The notes: generated from the letters alone by a model not told the origin. DNA of 64,000 nt from Gammaproteobacteria bacterium (GCA_029880545.1 JAOUOD010000001.1:62001-126000); one strand, 5' to 3'. Counted from the first letter of the stretch, positions 1 through 9,800 are shown. Numbers and translations: made by a program.

Positions 1-248
1 TTAAAAATTTAAAGTAGTAGTTATTAGTGTTGCCAAAATCTGTTGATAAGTCCCTTTTAACCTGTTTTTCCTTGTTCGCGACGTCTTGTAATCCTGTTGG
101 TAGACTGCCTTGTGGCTTGTGGATAGTGTGTAGATAAAATGAATAACTTGGCCAATTGCTCATAAGCCGCGATTTTATCCTTTTTATCCCCCCCGTTTTC
201 CACACCATAAAAACCCTCTTATCCACAACCTTATCCACCAGGTTTCCA
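1..248. other. DnaA-box cluster downstream of dnaA
   Basis: This non-coding stretch lies on the 3' side of dnaA, where dnaN normally follows just outside the window. It carries a perfect DnaA box TTATCCACA at 219-227. Near matches are TTATCCACC (231-239), TTTTCCACA (196-204), and on the minus strand CTATCCACA (118-126) and TTATCTACA (129-137). AT-rich runs at 1-20 and 170-190 could help strand opening. Either an origin component or a DnaA-binding autoregulatory region fits; Pseudomonas species have origin-like sequences in both dnaA-flanking gaps. Function is inferred from the boxes and position only. Confidence 0.65.
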
Positions 249-1610
249 TCAATGACTGAGTATTCGGCAAAGGTTATCGTAGTCTTCTTTAACCCTGGAA
301 TCCGTAGACTTCAGCTCTTCAACCTTCCGACATGCATGCAGAACTGTTGTATGGTCCCGACCACCAAATCCGTCACCGATCTCAGGCAAGCTATGTTCGG
401 TCAATTCTTTGGACAGCGCCATCGCGATCTGTCTTGGTCGCGCAATCTGCCGCGACCGCGTTTTACCGTGCATGTCGGACACCCGGATATTAAAATATTC
501 CGCGACGATTTTCTGAATATTGTTAATCGTAATTTGGCGCTCCTGAAATGCCAGCAGATCGCGCAGATTTTCGTTGGCCAGCTCCATATTTATCGGTCGT
601 CCGGTAAACGACGCTGCAGCCAGCACCCTCCGCAACGCGCCTTCCAGCTCCCTCACATTCGAGCGAACTCGTTTAGCAATAAAAAATGCTACGTCATCCG
701 GCAGAGTTATGTTTTCTTCCTTCGCCTTTTTGATAATTATGGCCGCCCTTGTTTCCAGTTCTGGCGGCTCAATGGCCACCGTTAATCCAGAGCCAAACCT
801 TGAGACCAGTCTTTCTTCAACGCCATTCAATTCTTTCGGAAATCTATCTGCTGTGATGATGACTTGTTTTTGTCCCTCCAAAAGAGCGTTAAACGTGTGA
901 AAAAACTCTTCTTGTGAACGCTCCTTGCCGACAAAAAACTGGATATCGTCAATCAACAGCGCATCAAGTGACCGGTAATATTTTTTGAAGTCGTTCATCT
1001 GGTTGTGTTGCAACGCTTTAACCATATCGGCAACGAACTTTTCAGAGTGAACATAGGCAACCCTGGCTTCTGGTTTGTGTTCAATCATTGAGTTGCCAGC
1101 AGCTTGCATCAGGTGTGTTTTGCCCAAACCTACGCCGCCATAAATAAATAGCGGGTTATAGGCGCCCCCCGGGTTTTCCCCTACCTGTTTCGCGGCCGCT
1201 CGGGCAAGCTGGTTGGATTTTCCTTCAACATGCGTACTAAACGTGAACGAATGATTCAGTCGGCCTCCTTGGGGCCCAGGGGTGGCACGACTGGTAGACT
1301 GGGCCCGAACCGCCGAGGGCTTGGTTCCTGAGGCAATTTTTTCTTTTGTCTCACCGCCGGAGCGCGATCCGACTTCAATTTGCACCACCAACTTGTGACC
1401 ATTTTCGCTGAACTGTCCAACAAGTTCGGTTATCCTCGCCAAGAACCGTTCTCTTACCCAGTCCATTACGAACCGATTTGGAGCCAATAAGCGAAGTGAT
1501 CCGCTACCCTCTACAGCCTGCAGCGGTCTGATCCAAGTATTAAACTGTTGCGAGGAAAGCTCATCTTCCAGACGATTGAGGCACTGGTACCATAACGTAG
1601 TAGTTGCCAC
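249..1610 (-). CDS. dnaA: Chromosomal replication initiator protein DnaA
   Basis: DnaA binds origin boxes as an ATP-bound AAA+ filament, melts the origin and loads DnaB. The 453-residue protein has the N-terminal DnaB-interacting domain (about 1-75, opening like E. coli DnaA with a Trp-xx-Cys-Leu motif), a variable linker (about 80-120), an AAA+ core with Walker [10 protein letters not shown] at 158-166 and Walker B DD at 221-222, and the C-terminal DNA-binding domain with the GGRDHTTV signature near 420. The start is GTG at 1608-1610, preceded by AAGGAC about 6 bases upstream. It is divergent from rpmH, and both flanking gaps hold DnaA boxes, which suggests autoregulation. Length is close to the usual 450-470 residues. 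Confidence 0.97.
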   Translation of the reverse strand: MATTTLWYQCLNRLEDELSSQQFNTWIRPLQAVEGSGSLRLLAPNRFVMDWVRERFLARITELVGQFSENGHKLVVQIEVGSRSGGETKEKIASGTKPSAVRAQSTSRATPGPQGGRLNHSFTFSTHVEGKSNQLARAAAKQVGENPGGAYNPLFIYGGVGLGKTHLMQAAGNSMIEHKPEARVAYVHSEKFVADMVKALQHNQMNDFKKYYRSLDALLIDDIQFFVGKERSQEEFFHTFNALLEGQKQVIITADRFPKELNGVEERLVSRFGSGLTVAIEPPELETRAAIIIKKAKEENITLPDDVAFFIAKRVRSNVRELEGALRRVLAAASFTGRPINMELANENLRDLLAFQERQITINNIQKIVAEYFNIRVSDMHGKTRSRQIARPRQIAMALSKELTEHSLPEIGDGFGGRDHTTVLHACRKVEELKSTDSRVKEDYDNLCRILSH

Positions 1611-1864
1611 GATTTGTCCTTAACGTTTTGATTTTATGAGTTTTTATAGATGCTCCACACCACCCTAACCGCTACGGAGCTTTCGAACTTATCCCCAATA
1701 ATATCTCTCTGTGGAAAACTTATCCACAATTACCTGCTGTAGTGTTCCAAATCCCAATTACCGGGGAGAATCTTGTTGACTTTAGCCTTTAAAATCCGTA
1801 ACTTTGCCGCCCCTGTGATTATTGACTCCCGGCAACAAAAGCCAGGAACTTAGGTGACCATTTT
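1611..1864. other. Probable oriC region between dnaA and rpmH
   Basis: This is the divergent dnaA-rpmH gap, the classical origin position in many gammaproteobacteria. It holds a perfect DnaA box TTATCCACA at 1720-1728, a one-mismatch box TTATCCCCA at 1689-1697, and TTTTCCACA on the minus strand at 1710-1718, so three boxes fall within 40 bp. The dnaA leader side (about 1621-1660) is AT-rich. Origin assignment is an inference from synteny and boxes; the promoters of dnaA (minus) and rpmH (plus) must also lie here. Confidence 0.65.
1776..1804 (+). promoter_or_regulatory. Candidate sigma70 promoter of rpmH-rnpA
   Basis: A -35 element TTGACT (1776-1781) is separated by 17 bases from a weak -10 element TAACTT (1799-1804), about 60 bases before the rpmH start. 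The -35 is good and the -10 is poor, so the assignment is tentative. Confidence 0.35.
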
Positions 1865-1999
1865 ATGAAACGCACATTTCAGCCCAGTATTATTAAGCGC
1901 AAGCGCACCCATGGTTTCCGCGTCCGCATGCGCACCGCGTCTGGCAGAGCCGTTATTAACGCCCGCCGTGCCAAGGGCCGCGCCCGCCTCGCGGTATAA
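1865..1999 (+). CDS. rpmH: Ribosomal protein L34
   Basis: This is a 44-residue, very basic protein of the large ribosomal subunit. It begins [19 protein letters not shown] and ends with a [10 protein letters not shown]-like tail, the full hallmark of bacterial L34 (E. coli 46 residues). It starts at ATG 1865 and stops at TAA 1997-1999. It is the first gene of the plus-strand run rpmH-rnpA-yidD-yidC-mnmE and is divergent from dnaA across the putative origin. Confidence 0.97.
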   Translation: MKRTFQPSIIKRKRTHGFRVRMRTASGRAVINARRAKGRARLAV

Positions 2000-2057
2000 T
2001 CGGCAATCGTCCGATAGTTCCGACCCGAACAAATCCAGGGTCGGAACCCCGGTGTCC

Positions 2058-2450
2058 ATGCACACCGAATCTCCACAACATCTTTCTCGAAGAAGAACGC
2101 TGCCCAAGGCGGCCCGGTTATTGCGCCCGGCGGAATTCGCCAGCGTGTTCAAAAACGGCGAACGCATGCAAAACCGGTTCTTTTCCATCATTCACGCCCA
2201 GTCACATGTTGCTGGTCGACGCTGTCGCCTGGGAATCGCTGTGTCCAAAAAAAATGTACGTTTGGCGGTTGCCCGAAATCGTTTAAAACGCATTATCAGG
2301 GAGTGGTTCAGGACGACAAATTTATCGTCGACGGGCGATATTATAGTTATGGCCCGCCCAGGCAGTGGATCGGCTTCGCCCCACCAGTTACGACAATCTC
2401 TGGCCAACATGAAACTCGGATCGCGGACCAACGGGAATTCCGGGCCATGA
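2058..2450 (+). CDS. rnpA: Ribonuclease P protein component
   Basis: RnpA is the protein cofactor of RNase P, which trims the 5' leader of pre-tRNAs. The protein of about 130 residues contains a typical N-terminal [13 protein letters not shown]-type segment and the RNP signature [17 protein letters not shown] at 2058 was chosen because it leaves a normal family length (E. coli 119). A GTG lies two codons earlier. The same frame stays open upstream to an ATG at 1911 inside rpmH, so a longer form cannot be formally excluded. The stop overlaps the yidD start (ATGA at 2447-2450), implying translational coupling. Confidence 0.92.
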   Translation: MHTESPQHLSRRRTLPKAARLLRPAEFASVFKNGERMQNRFFSIIHAQSHVAGRRCRLGIAVSKKNVRLAVARNRLKRIIREWFRTTNLSSTGDIIVMARPGSGSASPHQLRQSLANMKLGSRTNGNSGP

Positions 2451-2710
2451 AACAGTTTATGCTTTTGTTGTTAAGGGGCTACCGTCTGTTCATCAGCCCG
2501 CTTTTGGGGCCTCCGCGGTGCCGTTTCCACCCAAGTTGTTCGGAATACTCGATTACTGCTGTTGAGCGATTTGGTGTTCTGCGCGGAATGTGGTTAAGTC
2601 TGCGCCGGGTGGGGCGCTGTCATCCCTGGAACGACGGTGGTTTTGACCCGGTACCGGAACCCGCCTCAACCAAGCCTGAATGCGGCTGTCAATCCGGAAA
2701 ACGGACCTGA
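2447..2710 (+). CDS. yidD: Membrane protein insertion efficiency factor YidD
   Basis: YidD is a small membrane-associated protein (about 87 residues) that aids YidC-dependent insertion. The sequence has the conserved [24 protein letters not shown] core with paired cysteines, followed by the [13 protein letters not shown] block and a GGFDPVP motif. The start ATG overlaps the rnpA stop by four bases, fixing the start. It lies between rnpA and yidC as in most proteobacteria. Confidence 0.95.
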   Translation: MKQFMLLLLRGYRLFISPLLGPPRCRFHPSCSEYSITAVERFGVLRGMWLSLRRVGRCHPWNDGGFDPVPEPASTKPECGCQSGKRT

Positions 2711-2744
2711 TTCTTTAGTATTTTATTGCAGTGAAAAGATAAAA

Positions 2745-4379
2745 ATGGACAACCAGAGACTTATATTATTTATCGCGCTGGCCAGCGTTTTGATGCTCAT
2801 CTGGCTGAAGTGGGAAGAATCCAACCGGCCTATTCCGGTCCCGGCCGCCGTTACCGCGCCTGCCACCAATACACCGAGCCTGCCACCTGAACCAAACCAG
2901 GTAACGGCGACACCCCCCGCTGTGGTCGTGACCCCGGCCCAGGCGAGAACTGGTGAGAAGGTCTCTATTACAACTGACTTGCTCCAGCTGACCGTGAACA
3001 CCGATGGGGCTGACATTTCCGATGCGAGGTTGTTGTCCCACCTGGAAACTGCGACGGCAAAAGACAAGCCTTTCCGACTTTTTAGCGCAGAGCCGGACCG
3101 CCTATACCTTACCCAAACCGGTATCGTTGGACGAGATCGTAGTTTCCCGACCCATCACACTGTGTTCTCAACATCCGCTACCAGTTACCAGCTGGAACCG
3201 AGCAAAGACAAGCTGGATGTCGTATTCTCGTGGAGCTCACCTGATGGTGTGGTCTACGACAAAATTTACGGTTTTAAACGTAACAGTTATGTAGTCGACA
3301 TTACATTCAGAATCAGCAATCGCTCAGCTGCACAATGGAATGGATACCTGTACACCCAGTTTTTGCGACGTCGTCCGGACACGACCGGCGGCATGATGGC
3401 GTTACCCACCTATGTCGGTGGCGCAATCTATACCCCCGAAGAACAATACGAAAAGATTTCGTTTGATGATGTCGATGACGCGCAATTAAAGCGCACCGTT
3501 ACCGGTGGCTGGGTTGGTATGTTGCAACACTATTTCGTTGCAGCATGGATGCCGCCCCAGGATAGCGAGAACATCTTTTTTGGCAAACCGGTTGGTAGTG
3601 GTGAGTATGTATATGGAATGACCAGAAAAAATTCTCCGGTGGTTGCTGCCGGTAGCCAGGCAGACATTTCTACACAGCTTTACCTGGGCCCAAAAGAAAA
3701 CAGCCGCCTGAAACATTTACCTGCCGGCATGGAGCTGACAGTTGATTTTGGCTGGCTGACGTTTATTTCAGCACCGCTATTCTGGATACTGATCCTTATC
3801 CATGACTGGGTTGGGAACTGGGGTTGGGCGATCATCCTGTTAACCATCCTTATCAAGGCCGTGTTCTTCCCGTTATCCGCGGCAAGTTACAAATCCATGG
3901 CCAAGATGCGCGCCGTACAGCCCAAGATCCAAAGCATGAAAGAGCGGTTTGGAAGTGACAAGAACCGGTTTAACCAGGAAATGATGAATCTCTATAAAAC
4001 AGAGAAGATCAACCCCCTCGGTGGTTGCTTGCCAATCCTGATCCAAATCCCGGTCTTTATCGCCCTGTACTGGGTATTGCTGGAGAGTGTCGAAATGCGA
4101 CATGCGCCTTTCGCTCTTTGGCTAACTGACTTGTCGTCTCCAGACCCGTATTTCGTGTTGCCTATTATTATGGGCATCTCCATGTTTATTCAGCACCACC
4201 TTAACCCGGCGCCGGTAGATCCCATGCAAAAGAAAATCATGCAATTTTTGCCGGCCCTGTTCACGGTGTTCTTCCTGTTTTTCCCGGCCGGCCTGGTGTT
4301 GTACTGGGTTGTTAACAACATCCTATCTATTGCCCAGCAATGGCAGATAACACGAATGATCGAAGCCGGCAAAGGCTGA
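2745..4379 (+). CDS. yidC: Membrane protein insertase YidC
   Basis: YidC inserts and folds inner-membrane proteins, alone or with SecYEG. The 544-residue protein starts MDNQRLILFIALASVL with the first membrane segment at about 6-22, a Pro/Thr-rich linker, a large periplasmic domain (about 60-340), and the five-helix C-terminal insertase core containing the GGCLP motif and KMRAVQPKI-type cytoplasmic loop. ATG 2745 was chosen over upstream in-frame codons because it matches the family N-terminus; the ribosome binding site is weak. The 3' end overlaps mnmE by 40 bases. Confidence 0.96.
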   Translation: MDNQRLILFIALASVLMLIWLKWEESNRPIPVPAAVTAPATNTPSLPPEPNQVTATPPAVVVTPAQARTGEKVSITTDLLQLTVNTDGADISDARLLSHLETATAKDKPFRLFSAEPDRLYLTQTGIVGRDRSFPTHHTVFSTSATSYQLEPSKDKLDVVFSWSSPDGVVYDKIYGFKRNSYVVDITFRISNRSAAQWNGYLYTQFLRRRPDTTGGMMALPTYVGGAIYTPEEQYEKISFDDVDDAQLKRTVTGGWVGMLQHYFVAAWMPPQDSENIFFGKPVGSGEYVYGMTRKNSPVVAAGSQADISTQLYLGPKENSRLKHLPAGMELTVDFGWLTFISAPLFWILILIHDWVGNWGWAIILLTILIKAVFFPLSAASYKSMAKMRAVQPKIQSMKERFGSDKNRFNQEMMNLYKTEKINPLGGCLPILIQIPVFIALYWVLLESVEMRHAPFALWLTDLSSPDPYFVLPIIMGISMFIQHHLNPAPVDPMQKKIMQFLPALFTVFFLFFPAGLVLYWVVNNILSIAQQWQITRMIEAGKG

Positions 4380-5716
4380 GCCAGTCAACGATCGTAGCCA
4401 TCGCCACGCCGCCCGGCCGTGGTGGTGTTGGTATATTGCGACTATCCGGTCCCGACGCAATTAGCATAGCTTCGAAGGTCGCCGGGCCCGCGCCAGTTGC
4501 GCGAATGGCTGCTTATCGCCGGTTTCGGGACACGAGCCGTCACATCATTGATGACGGCCTGTTCCTTGTTTTCCCTGCTCCAAACTCCTTTACCGGCGAA
4601 GATGTTGTAGAGCTGCAATGCCATGGCAGCCCGGTTGCACTTGATATGCTGCAACAGCTTTGCCTGGACCTGGGCGCCGAACTGGCAGCGCCAGGCGAAT
4701 TCAGTGAGCGCGCTTTCCTGAATGGTCGCATAGATCTGGTGCAGGCTGAGGCCATAGCGGACCTGATTGACAGCCGTACGCGGAGCGCCGCGCGGTCAGC
4801 CCAACGGTCTTTGCAGGGAGAGTTTTCCCGTCGCGTTAACAATTTGCGGGATCGACTGGTTGATTTGAGAAAGTATGTTGAAGCGGCTATCGATTTTACC
4901 GATGAAGACATCGACTTCCTGAACACACACGACCTGCCGGCCAAGCTGGCAGAAATTATGCGTGACGTAGACGAGCTGCTGGCGCAGGCTGAAAACGGTC
5001 GGTTACTCCATGACGGAATTACGATTGTTCTGGCCGGCCCCCCCAATGCCGGAAAATCAAGTTTGTTGAATTGCCTGGCGCACATGGACGCCGCAATTGT
5101 ATCCAGTGTGCCCGGTACTACTCGTGATGTTATCAGGGAGTCGATCAGTATAGACGGATTGCCCATAACCTTGCTGGACACCGCCGGCTTGCGCCTGGCA
5201 AATGATGAAATAGAAAGTGAAGGCATACGTCGCGCGCAGAAGGCCATGGAAACAGCAGATCATGTGTTGTTGCTCACGGAAGATGGTACCAGCGAAGACG
5301 ATGTAAATATTTTGATATCGCAACTCGCCGACCCGGCGCGGGCGACATTAGTATTAAACAAAATCGACATTAGTGGCCGAAACCCTGGAACGCATCATTT
5401 TCGCGGGATAACGGCCATAGCCCTGTCTGTTCAAACCGGTTCCGGGATCAGCGAGCTGAAACAGCGAATCAGGAGCCTGTTTCATACCGATGAAATTGGC
5501 GAGGCAACGTTTATCGCACGGAGACGCCATATTGATGCGCTTAATCGTGCCCGTTCATCCACGAATAACGCGAAAGTCCAGCTGCAGGCAGGCATGGGAG
5601 ACTTAATGGCCGAAGATTTAAGGCAGGCCCAAAATGCATTGGCGGAAATAACCGGTGAATTTGTTGCAGACGACCTGCTCGGGGAAATCTTTTCCAGTTT
5701 TTGTATCGGCAAGTGA
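4340..5716 (+). CDS. mnmE: tRNA modification GTPase MnmE
   Basis: MnmE, with MnmG, installs the (carboxymethyl)aminomethyl group at C5 of U34 in certain tRNAs. The 458-residue protein has an N-terminal folate-binding domain with IATPPGRGGVGI, a central helical region, an inserted G domain with P-loop GPPNAGKSS near residue 233, DTAGL and NKID motifs, and the canonical C-terminal FCIGK. The only plausible start is ATG 4340, inside the last 40 bases of yidC, so the two are probably translationally coupled. The partner mnmG lies about 10 kb downstream rather than adjacent. It converges on the next gene with a gap of only six bases. Confidence 0.97.
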   Translation: MADNTNDRSRQRLSQSTIVAIATPPGRGGVGILRLSGPDAISIASKVAGPAPVARMAAYRRFRDTSRHIIDDGLFLVFPAPNSFTGEDVVELQCHGSPVALDMLQQLCLDLGAELAAPGEFSERAFLNGRIDLVQAEAIADLIDSRTRSAARSAQRSLQGEFSRRVNNLRDRLVDLRKYVEAAIDFTDEDIDFLNTHDLPAKLAEIMRDVDELLAQAENGRLLHDGITIVLAGPPNAGKSSLLNCLAHMDAAIVSSVPGTTRDVIRESISIDGLPITLLDTAGLRLANDEIESEGIRRAQKAMETADHVLLLTEDGTSEDDVNILISQLADPARATLVLNKIDISGRNPGTHHFRGITAIALSVQTGSGISELKQRIRSLFHTDEIGEATFIARRRHIDALNRARSSTNNAKVQLQAGMGDLMAEDLRQAQNALAEITGEFVADDLLGEIFSSFCIGK

Positions 5717-5722
5717 CATGAT

Positions 5723-7753
5723 TCAGGCTGTTTTAGTCCAGACTTGTTTGAGCTTTCGCCGGAGTTGCGCAGTCGGAATTGGTTGATCGCCGTAATGTAT
5801 GCCGATATAGCTTTGAATAAATTGATCTACGCCCTGCGCGTTCATGGGTAATCGCCTGACCACCCTGTTTCGGAAATCCATCGGCCCCTCGTTTTCCCTG
5901 CGTTGAACACCTCTTTTTGCACACTGTTTGCAAAAACGGATATATAGCCGTGTCTCCGGCCTAACAGGTCCTGATCTGAACCTGTTCATGCTCCGGTACA
6001 GAACTATGGTCAGAATGAGCATCGCCAGCATGATAATGCCGGCGCCGAGCAGCTTCGACCAACCGACGGAAAGTGATTGAAGAAATTCGCGTTGTTTCTG
6101 TTGGTCAAATTCGGCCGTCCAGCGATACCAGCCCATGTTCGCTGCATCCCACTGGTGGCGTAGCGTACGCAACAACCCGTCAAGAAGACCGCTTGATGCC
6201 ATCATGTCCAAACCAAAATCCAGACCGCGCCCCGCTTCCAATCCCTGTTCCTGAAGACGCCTGATGGCATCGATGCCATATTCAATGCGTTCGGGTGCTA
6301 CTGCTTCAACAGGATCGACACGGATCCAGCCTTGTCCGGCCAGCCAGACCTCTGTCCAGGCATGAGCGTCTGATTGTCGTATGGTATAAAAATCACCGGT
6401 CGGATTGAAGTTGTCGCCGAGATATCCATTTACCACCCTGGCCGGCACGCCGGCTGCGCGCATTAAAATGGCAAAGGCGCTGGCGTAGTGTTCACAAAAA
6501 CCACGTCTTTGTTTAAACAGAAATTCTTCAACCGGATCGCCGCCAAGAAGGGGTGGTGAAAGAGTGTAAAAGAATTCATTTTGTCGAAAGTATTGCAATG
6601 CAGCTTTGACAATATCTTCACCTGATTGTGAGCGTTCACGCCACGTATTGGCGAGCGCCCTTACCTTTGGGCTGACTGCCGGCAGTTGCAAGCCGGCAGC
6701 ACGCTCAATCTCCGAGTCACCATGTACGCGATAACGCAAAGCCGATCGAAGTGAATATTTACGTTGTTGTTTGTTCAGTTCGTGCCAACGAAACAACATA
6801 CCCGGCTTCAGCAACATGCCGCGTGGTTTTTCGGTGGGCATATCAAGGGCGGCAATCCAGGGGCCCGGCTTCTCCTGGATGATTTCGTAGCTGTAAATCC
6901 TGTCCAGCGCATCTACCTGGTAATTTGCACGTACGGCCGGGGCGCCTTCGCGCCAGGTGCGGCCATCAAACTGCCATAAAATAATTGCCCGCCAATAAAG
7001 CGCGCCCATAGGTCGGGCACTATCTTCGAAATTGACATAGAACACCGGCTGGTCGGACTGGGCCAACTGGTTGATGGAGCCCGGAGACATTGTATCAGAC
7101 AAACCGGTTGTACCACCGCTGCTGCCAGGAAGCGCAAACAACGCGCCGGGCAGTCGCGGAAACAACAGGTACATAACCAGCATCAGAGGTATCGCCAATG
7201 TTACCAGGCCAATGCTGGTCTGAATGCGTTTCAATGCAGAAACCGATCCAGGGAAGGCAATGCGGTTCAGGCAGGTAAAGCCGATAATGACACCAACAAA
7301 AAGGTAAATTGCAAGTACGAGGGATTGTGAAAACAGGAAGTTGCCCAGTATGACAATGAAACCAAGAAGGCAGGTAACGATATAGTCACGCAATGTATCG
7401 AGTTCCAGTAACTTAAGCGCCATCATGCCAATCAACAACGACACGCCGGCGTCACGCCCAAGCACGCCGCCCTGGAATTTGACAATGATTGCAAGCATTA
7501 AGATAGCCAACAAGCCACGGGTGTAACGTCCGGGTTGATACCAGCCACGGGTGTTGATCAGCAGGCGCCACACGGCGACACCAAGGAACACGACCAGGAG
7601 ATAAGGCGGCAGTTCATTGCCGTAAGGCAACAGCACGTAACCAAGAAACAGGATAAGCCAGGCAACGCTGCTCCGATCGGCGATTTTCCGCGCCGGCGCT
7701 TCGACCTGGCCAGCGCCTATTTTTCGGAAAAACATGCCAACGCCCTCAGGCAT
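5723..7753 (-). CDS. tgpA: TgpA-like membrane transglutaminase (DUF3488/transglutaminase core)
   Basis: This 676-residue inner-membrane protein has several N-terminal hydrophobic segments (about 25-200), a periplasmic transglutaminase-like domain, one further membrane helix near 560 and a C-terminal DUF4129-like tail. The papain-like triad is visible: Cys at about 420 in GFCEHYAS, His at about 464 in SDAHAWTEVW and Asp at about 480 in RVDPVEA. In Pseudomonas aeruginosa TgpA is an essential periplasmic transglutaminase whose substrate is unsettled. It overlaps the upstream DUF58 gene by up to 37 bases; a second ATG six codons in is an alternative start. It forms a MoxR-DUF58-TgpA operon. Confidence 0.9.
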   Translation of the reverse strand: MPEGVGMFFRKIGAGQVEAPARKIADRSSVAWLILFLGYVLLPYGNELPPYLLVVFLGVAVWRLLINTRGWYQPGRYTRGLLAILMLAIIVKFQGGVLGRDAGVSLLIGMMALKLLELDTLRDYIVTCLLGFIVILGNFLFSQSLVLAIYLFVGVIIGFTCLNRIAFPGSVSALKRIQTSIGLVTLAIPLMLVMYLLFPRLPGALFALPGSSGGTTGLSDTMSPGSINQLAQSDQPVFYVNFEDSARPMGALYWRAIILWQFDGRTWREGAPAVRANYQVDALDRIYSYEIIQEKPGPWIAALDMPTEKPRGMLLKPGMLFRWHELNKQQRKYSLRSALRYRVHGDSEIERAAGLQLPAVSPKVRALANTWRERSQSGEDIVKAALQYFRQNEFFYTLSPPLLGGDPVEEFLFKQRRGFCEHYASAFAILMRAAGVPARVVNGYLGDNFNPTGDFYTIRQSDAHAWTEVWLAGQGWIRVDPVEAVAPERIEYGIDAIRRLQEQGLEAGRGLDFGLDMMASSGLLDGLLRTLRHQWDAANMGWYRWTAEFDQQKQREFLQSLSVGWSKLLGAGIIMLAMLILTIVLYRSMNRFRSGPVRPETRLYIRFCKQCAKRGVQRRENEGPMDFRNRVVRRLPMNAQGVDQFIQSYIGIHYGDQPIPTAQLRRKLKQVWTKTA

Positions 7754-8631
7754 TCATGCTGATGATGTTGACCGGTACCGGGTGTGATGACTGTGCCCGG
7801 GATTTTGAGCCCATAAGACTGGTTTTGTCGCTGGGCATCTATAACAGCACGACATAACAGGCTTAACCGTGTCTCGGTATCGCCGTTTACCAGGTCCCAA
7901 TCAAGCCAAAGCTTGTTTATGTCACCGGTCGCGGTTTGAACGACATAGACAGAATCGGGTGATTTCGCAGACGCTCGCCAGTGTATACGGGAAAAACTGT
8001 CACCGGCCTGGTAGTCACGAAGGCCGTTAAACTCATCACCTTGCCGGTTGTGATGTTGTGATTCAGCATCTCCAGGTGTGGCGTATTCCGCTGGTGGTAG
8101 TGGCGCCGGTGCCGGGTACACAAGGCACCGGATGGAGGGGAGCATCTCCCTTGACCATGTGTATAACAGCGCAAATGGGAATCTGGTTACCACGTGAAAC
8201 GAAGGTGCATCAAGATAACCCCGACGCGTCGCCGGGGCTGAAAGCGTTATGAACGCGGTAGATTGGGCGGGAATGTCAACGGTCTCAAGCAAACGTTTGC
8301 CGTGGCGCGATTCGATTGCCGGGCGAATGCGGGTGTCCGGGTTTGTCACATGAATGATAAACCGGGCAGTTTGACCCGCAAAAACCGGCAGACTGTGACC
8401 GGTTTCTATCACCAGTCCCTTCAGGTTACGATGGGTGGTAATCATGGACAGGAAGGCTGTGGCTGCCAGTAAAAAAGTAAGACCATAGCCCATACCGTTG
8501 TTGTAATTCATGCTGGCCAGAAGCGAGACCAGCAACACGCCGGAAAAGTACCAGCCATACCGGGTGGGCAGCATGTAAATACGGTGTTGACCAAGTACAA
8601 AACGATTACCTGATCGTGCTTTGGGAAACAT
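7717..8631 (-). CDS. DUF58 domain protein
   Basis: This 304-residue protein has two adjacent membrane segments near 28-62 and a cytosolic DUF58 region with the typical EFNGLRDYQAGDSFSRIHWRASAK motif near residues 195-220. DUF58 proteins have a vWA-like fold and are encoded beside MoxR ATPases and transglutaminases, where they are thought to be clients or adaptors. It sits between moxR (upstream, 49-base gap) and tgpA (downstream, overlapping). No enzymatic activity can be read from the sequence. Confidence 0.9.
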   Translation of the reverse strand: MFPKARSGNRFVLGQHRIYMLPTRYGWYFSGVLLVSLLASMNYNNGMGYGLTFLLAATAFLSMITTHRNLKGLVIETGHSLPVFAGQTARFIIHVTNPDTRIRPAIESRHGKRLLETVDIPAQSTAFITLSAPATRRGYLDAPSFHVVTRFPFALLYTWSREMLPSIRCLVYPAPAPLPPAEYATPGDAESQHHNRQGDEFNGLRDYQAGDSFSRIHWRASAKSPDSVYVVQTATGDINKLWLDWDLVNGDTETRLSLLCRAVIDAQRQNQSYGLKIPGTVITPGTGQHHQHECLRALACFSEK

Positions 8632-8680
8632 GGCGTTGTTCTAAATCCGTATCCGGTAAATGAGAGTGGAATACAGTTGA

Positions 8681-9652
8681 TCAGGGTACTGGCAATCGTT
8701 GAAGCAGTTTGTTTACCAACTGGTCACGATCGGCGGTTGCATGATCCGTCGTTGCCTGTAATCGATGAACCAGGATTCCGGGCGCCACTGCCTGTATGTC
8801 TTCCGGCAAAACCAGTTTTCTGCCATGAATAAGCGCCCAGGCCCGGGCCGCCGCCAGCAAACCAATACCGGCCCGAGGAGAAAGCCCCTGGATGAACGCC
8901 GAATCCTTGCGCGAAGCATCCAGTATCAGCTGTATGTAATCCAGGATTGCGTCGCTGACATGAACCTTTTCAACCAGCAATTGCAGCGCAAACAGCCGGT
9001 TTTTGCCCAGTCCCTGTCCAAACTCGCGATCAAGTGGCCGTTGTTGGCCGCGGCGAAGGATCTCGCGTTCGGCGGCGTGGTCCGGGTAGCCAAGCTCGAG
9101 TCGCATCAGGAATCGGTCCAGCTGCGACTCGGGTAACGGGAAAGTGCCTATAAGCTGGGTTGGATTTTGCGTGGCGATGACGAAAAATGGTTCCGGCAAG
9201 CGATGCGTCTGACCATCACTGCTGACCTGGCGTTCTTCCATTGCTTCCAGCAACGCGCTTTGGGCCTTGGGCGAGGCGCGATTGATTTCGTCTGCGAGCA
9301 AAACTTGCGTGAACACCGGGCCCGGATGAAACCGGAATTGTTGTGACTCCCGGTCGTAGATTGATCCGCCAATTACATCTGCCGGTAACAGGTCGGACGT
9401 GAACTGGAGCCGATTGAATTCCAGCCCCAGTGAGCCCGCCAGTGCGTGAGCCAGCGTCGTTTTGCCCATGCCTGGCAAGTCTTCTATTAATAAGTGCCCC
9501 CTGGCGAGCAGACAACACAGGGCCAGACGAACCTGGCGCTGTTTGCCAAAAACGTGCGAATCAAGCTCCGCCAGCAATAACTCAATTTCATCGATTATTG
9601 TATTGGTTGCTGTATCGGAAAGAATAGTCATGGGAGAAAAAACCTTGTTCAA
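8681..9652 (-). CDS. MoxR-family AAA+ ATPase
   Basis: This 323-residue AAA+ chaperone-like ATPase carries Walker A GMGKTT at 61-66, Walker B VLLADEIN with DE at 121-122, the sensor-1 region FFVIATQNP and a GLSPRAG sensor-2-type motif. MoxR proteins are thought to remodel or activate vWA-domain partners. Its position at the head of the moxR-DUF58-tgpA run supports that. Start is at 9652, or the ATG seven codons later. Confidence 0.92.
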   Translation of the reverse strand: MNKVFSPMTILSDTATNTIIDEIELLLAELDSHVFGKQRQVRLALCCLLARGHLLIEDLPGMGKTTLAHALAGSLGLEFNRLQFTSDLLPADVIGGSIYDRESQQFRFHPGPVFTQVLLADEINRASPKAQSALLEAMEERQVSSDGQTHRLPEPFFVIATQNPTQLIGTFPLPESQLDRFLMRLELGYPDHAAEREILRRGQQRPLDREFGQGLGKNRLFALQLLVEKVHVSDAILDYIQLILDASRKDSAFIQGLSPRAGIGLLAAARAWALIHGRKLVLPEDIQAVAPGILVHRLQATTDHATADRDQLVNKLLQRLPVP

Positions 9653-9800
9653 CGAGACTGGTTCAATCCTAGCCCTGATGCCCTGAAATCGCCAGCCAGT
9701 CTCGGCACCAACCTGGAAACTCCATCCCCCATTGTTGGTATGGGCGAATCAGGCCAAAGGCTTTATTATTGCGGCCGGCAGGGAAAAACAGGGTAAAAAC

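Noticed and set aside
4540-5247. Antisense Ser/Arg-rich open frame opposite mnmE
   Set aside because: Its Ser/Arg-rich composition is typical of the complement of a GC-rich gene, and it is fully overlapped by mnmE.
8191-8200. CACGTGAAAC, a half parS-like sequence
   Set aside because: Only the right half of the ParB consensus palindrome matches, the left half does not, and it lies inside the DUF58 gene.
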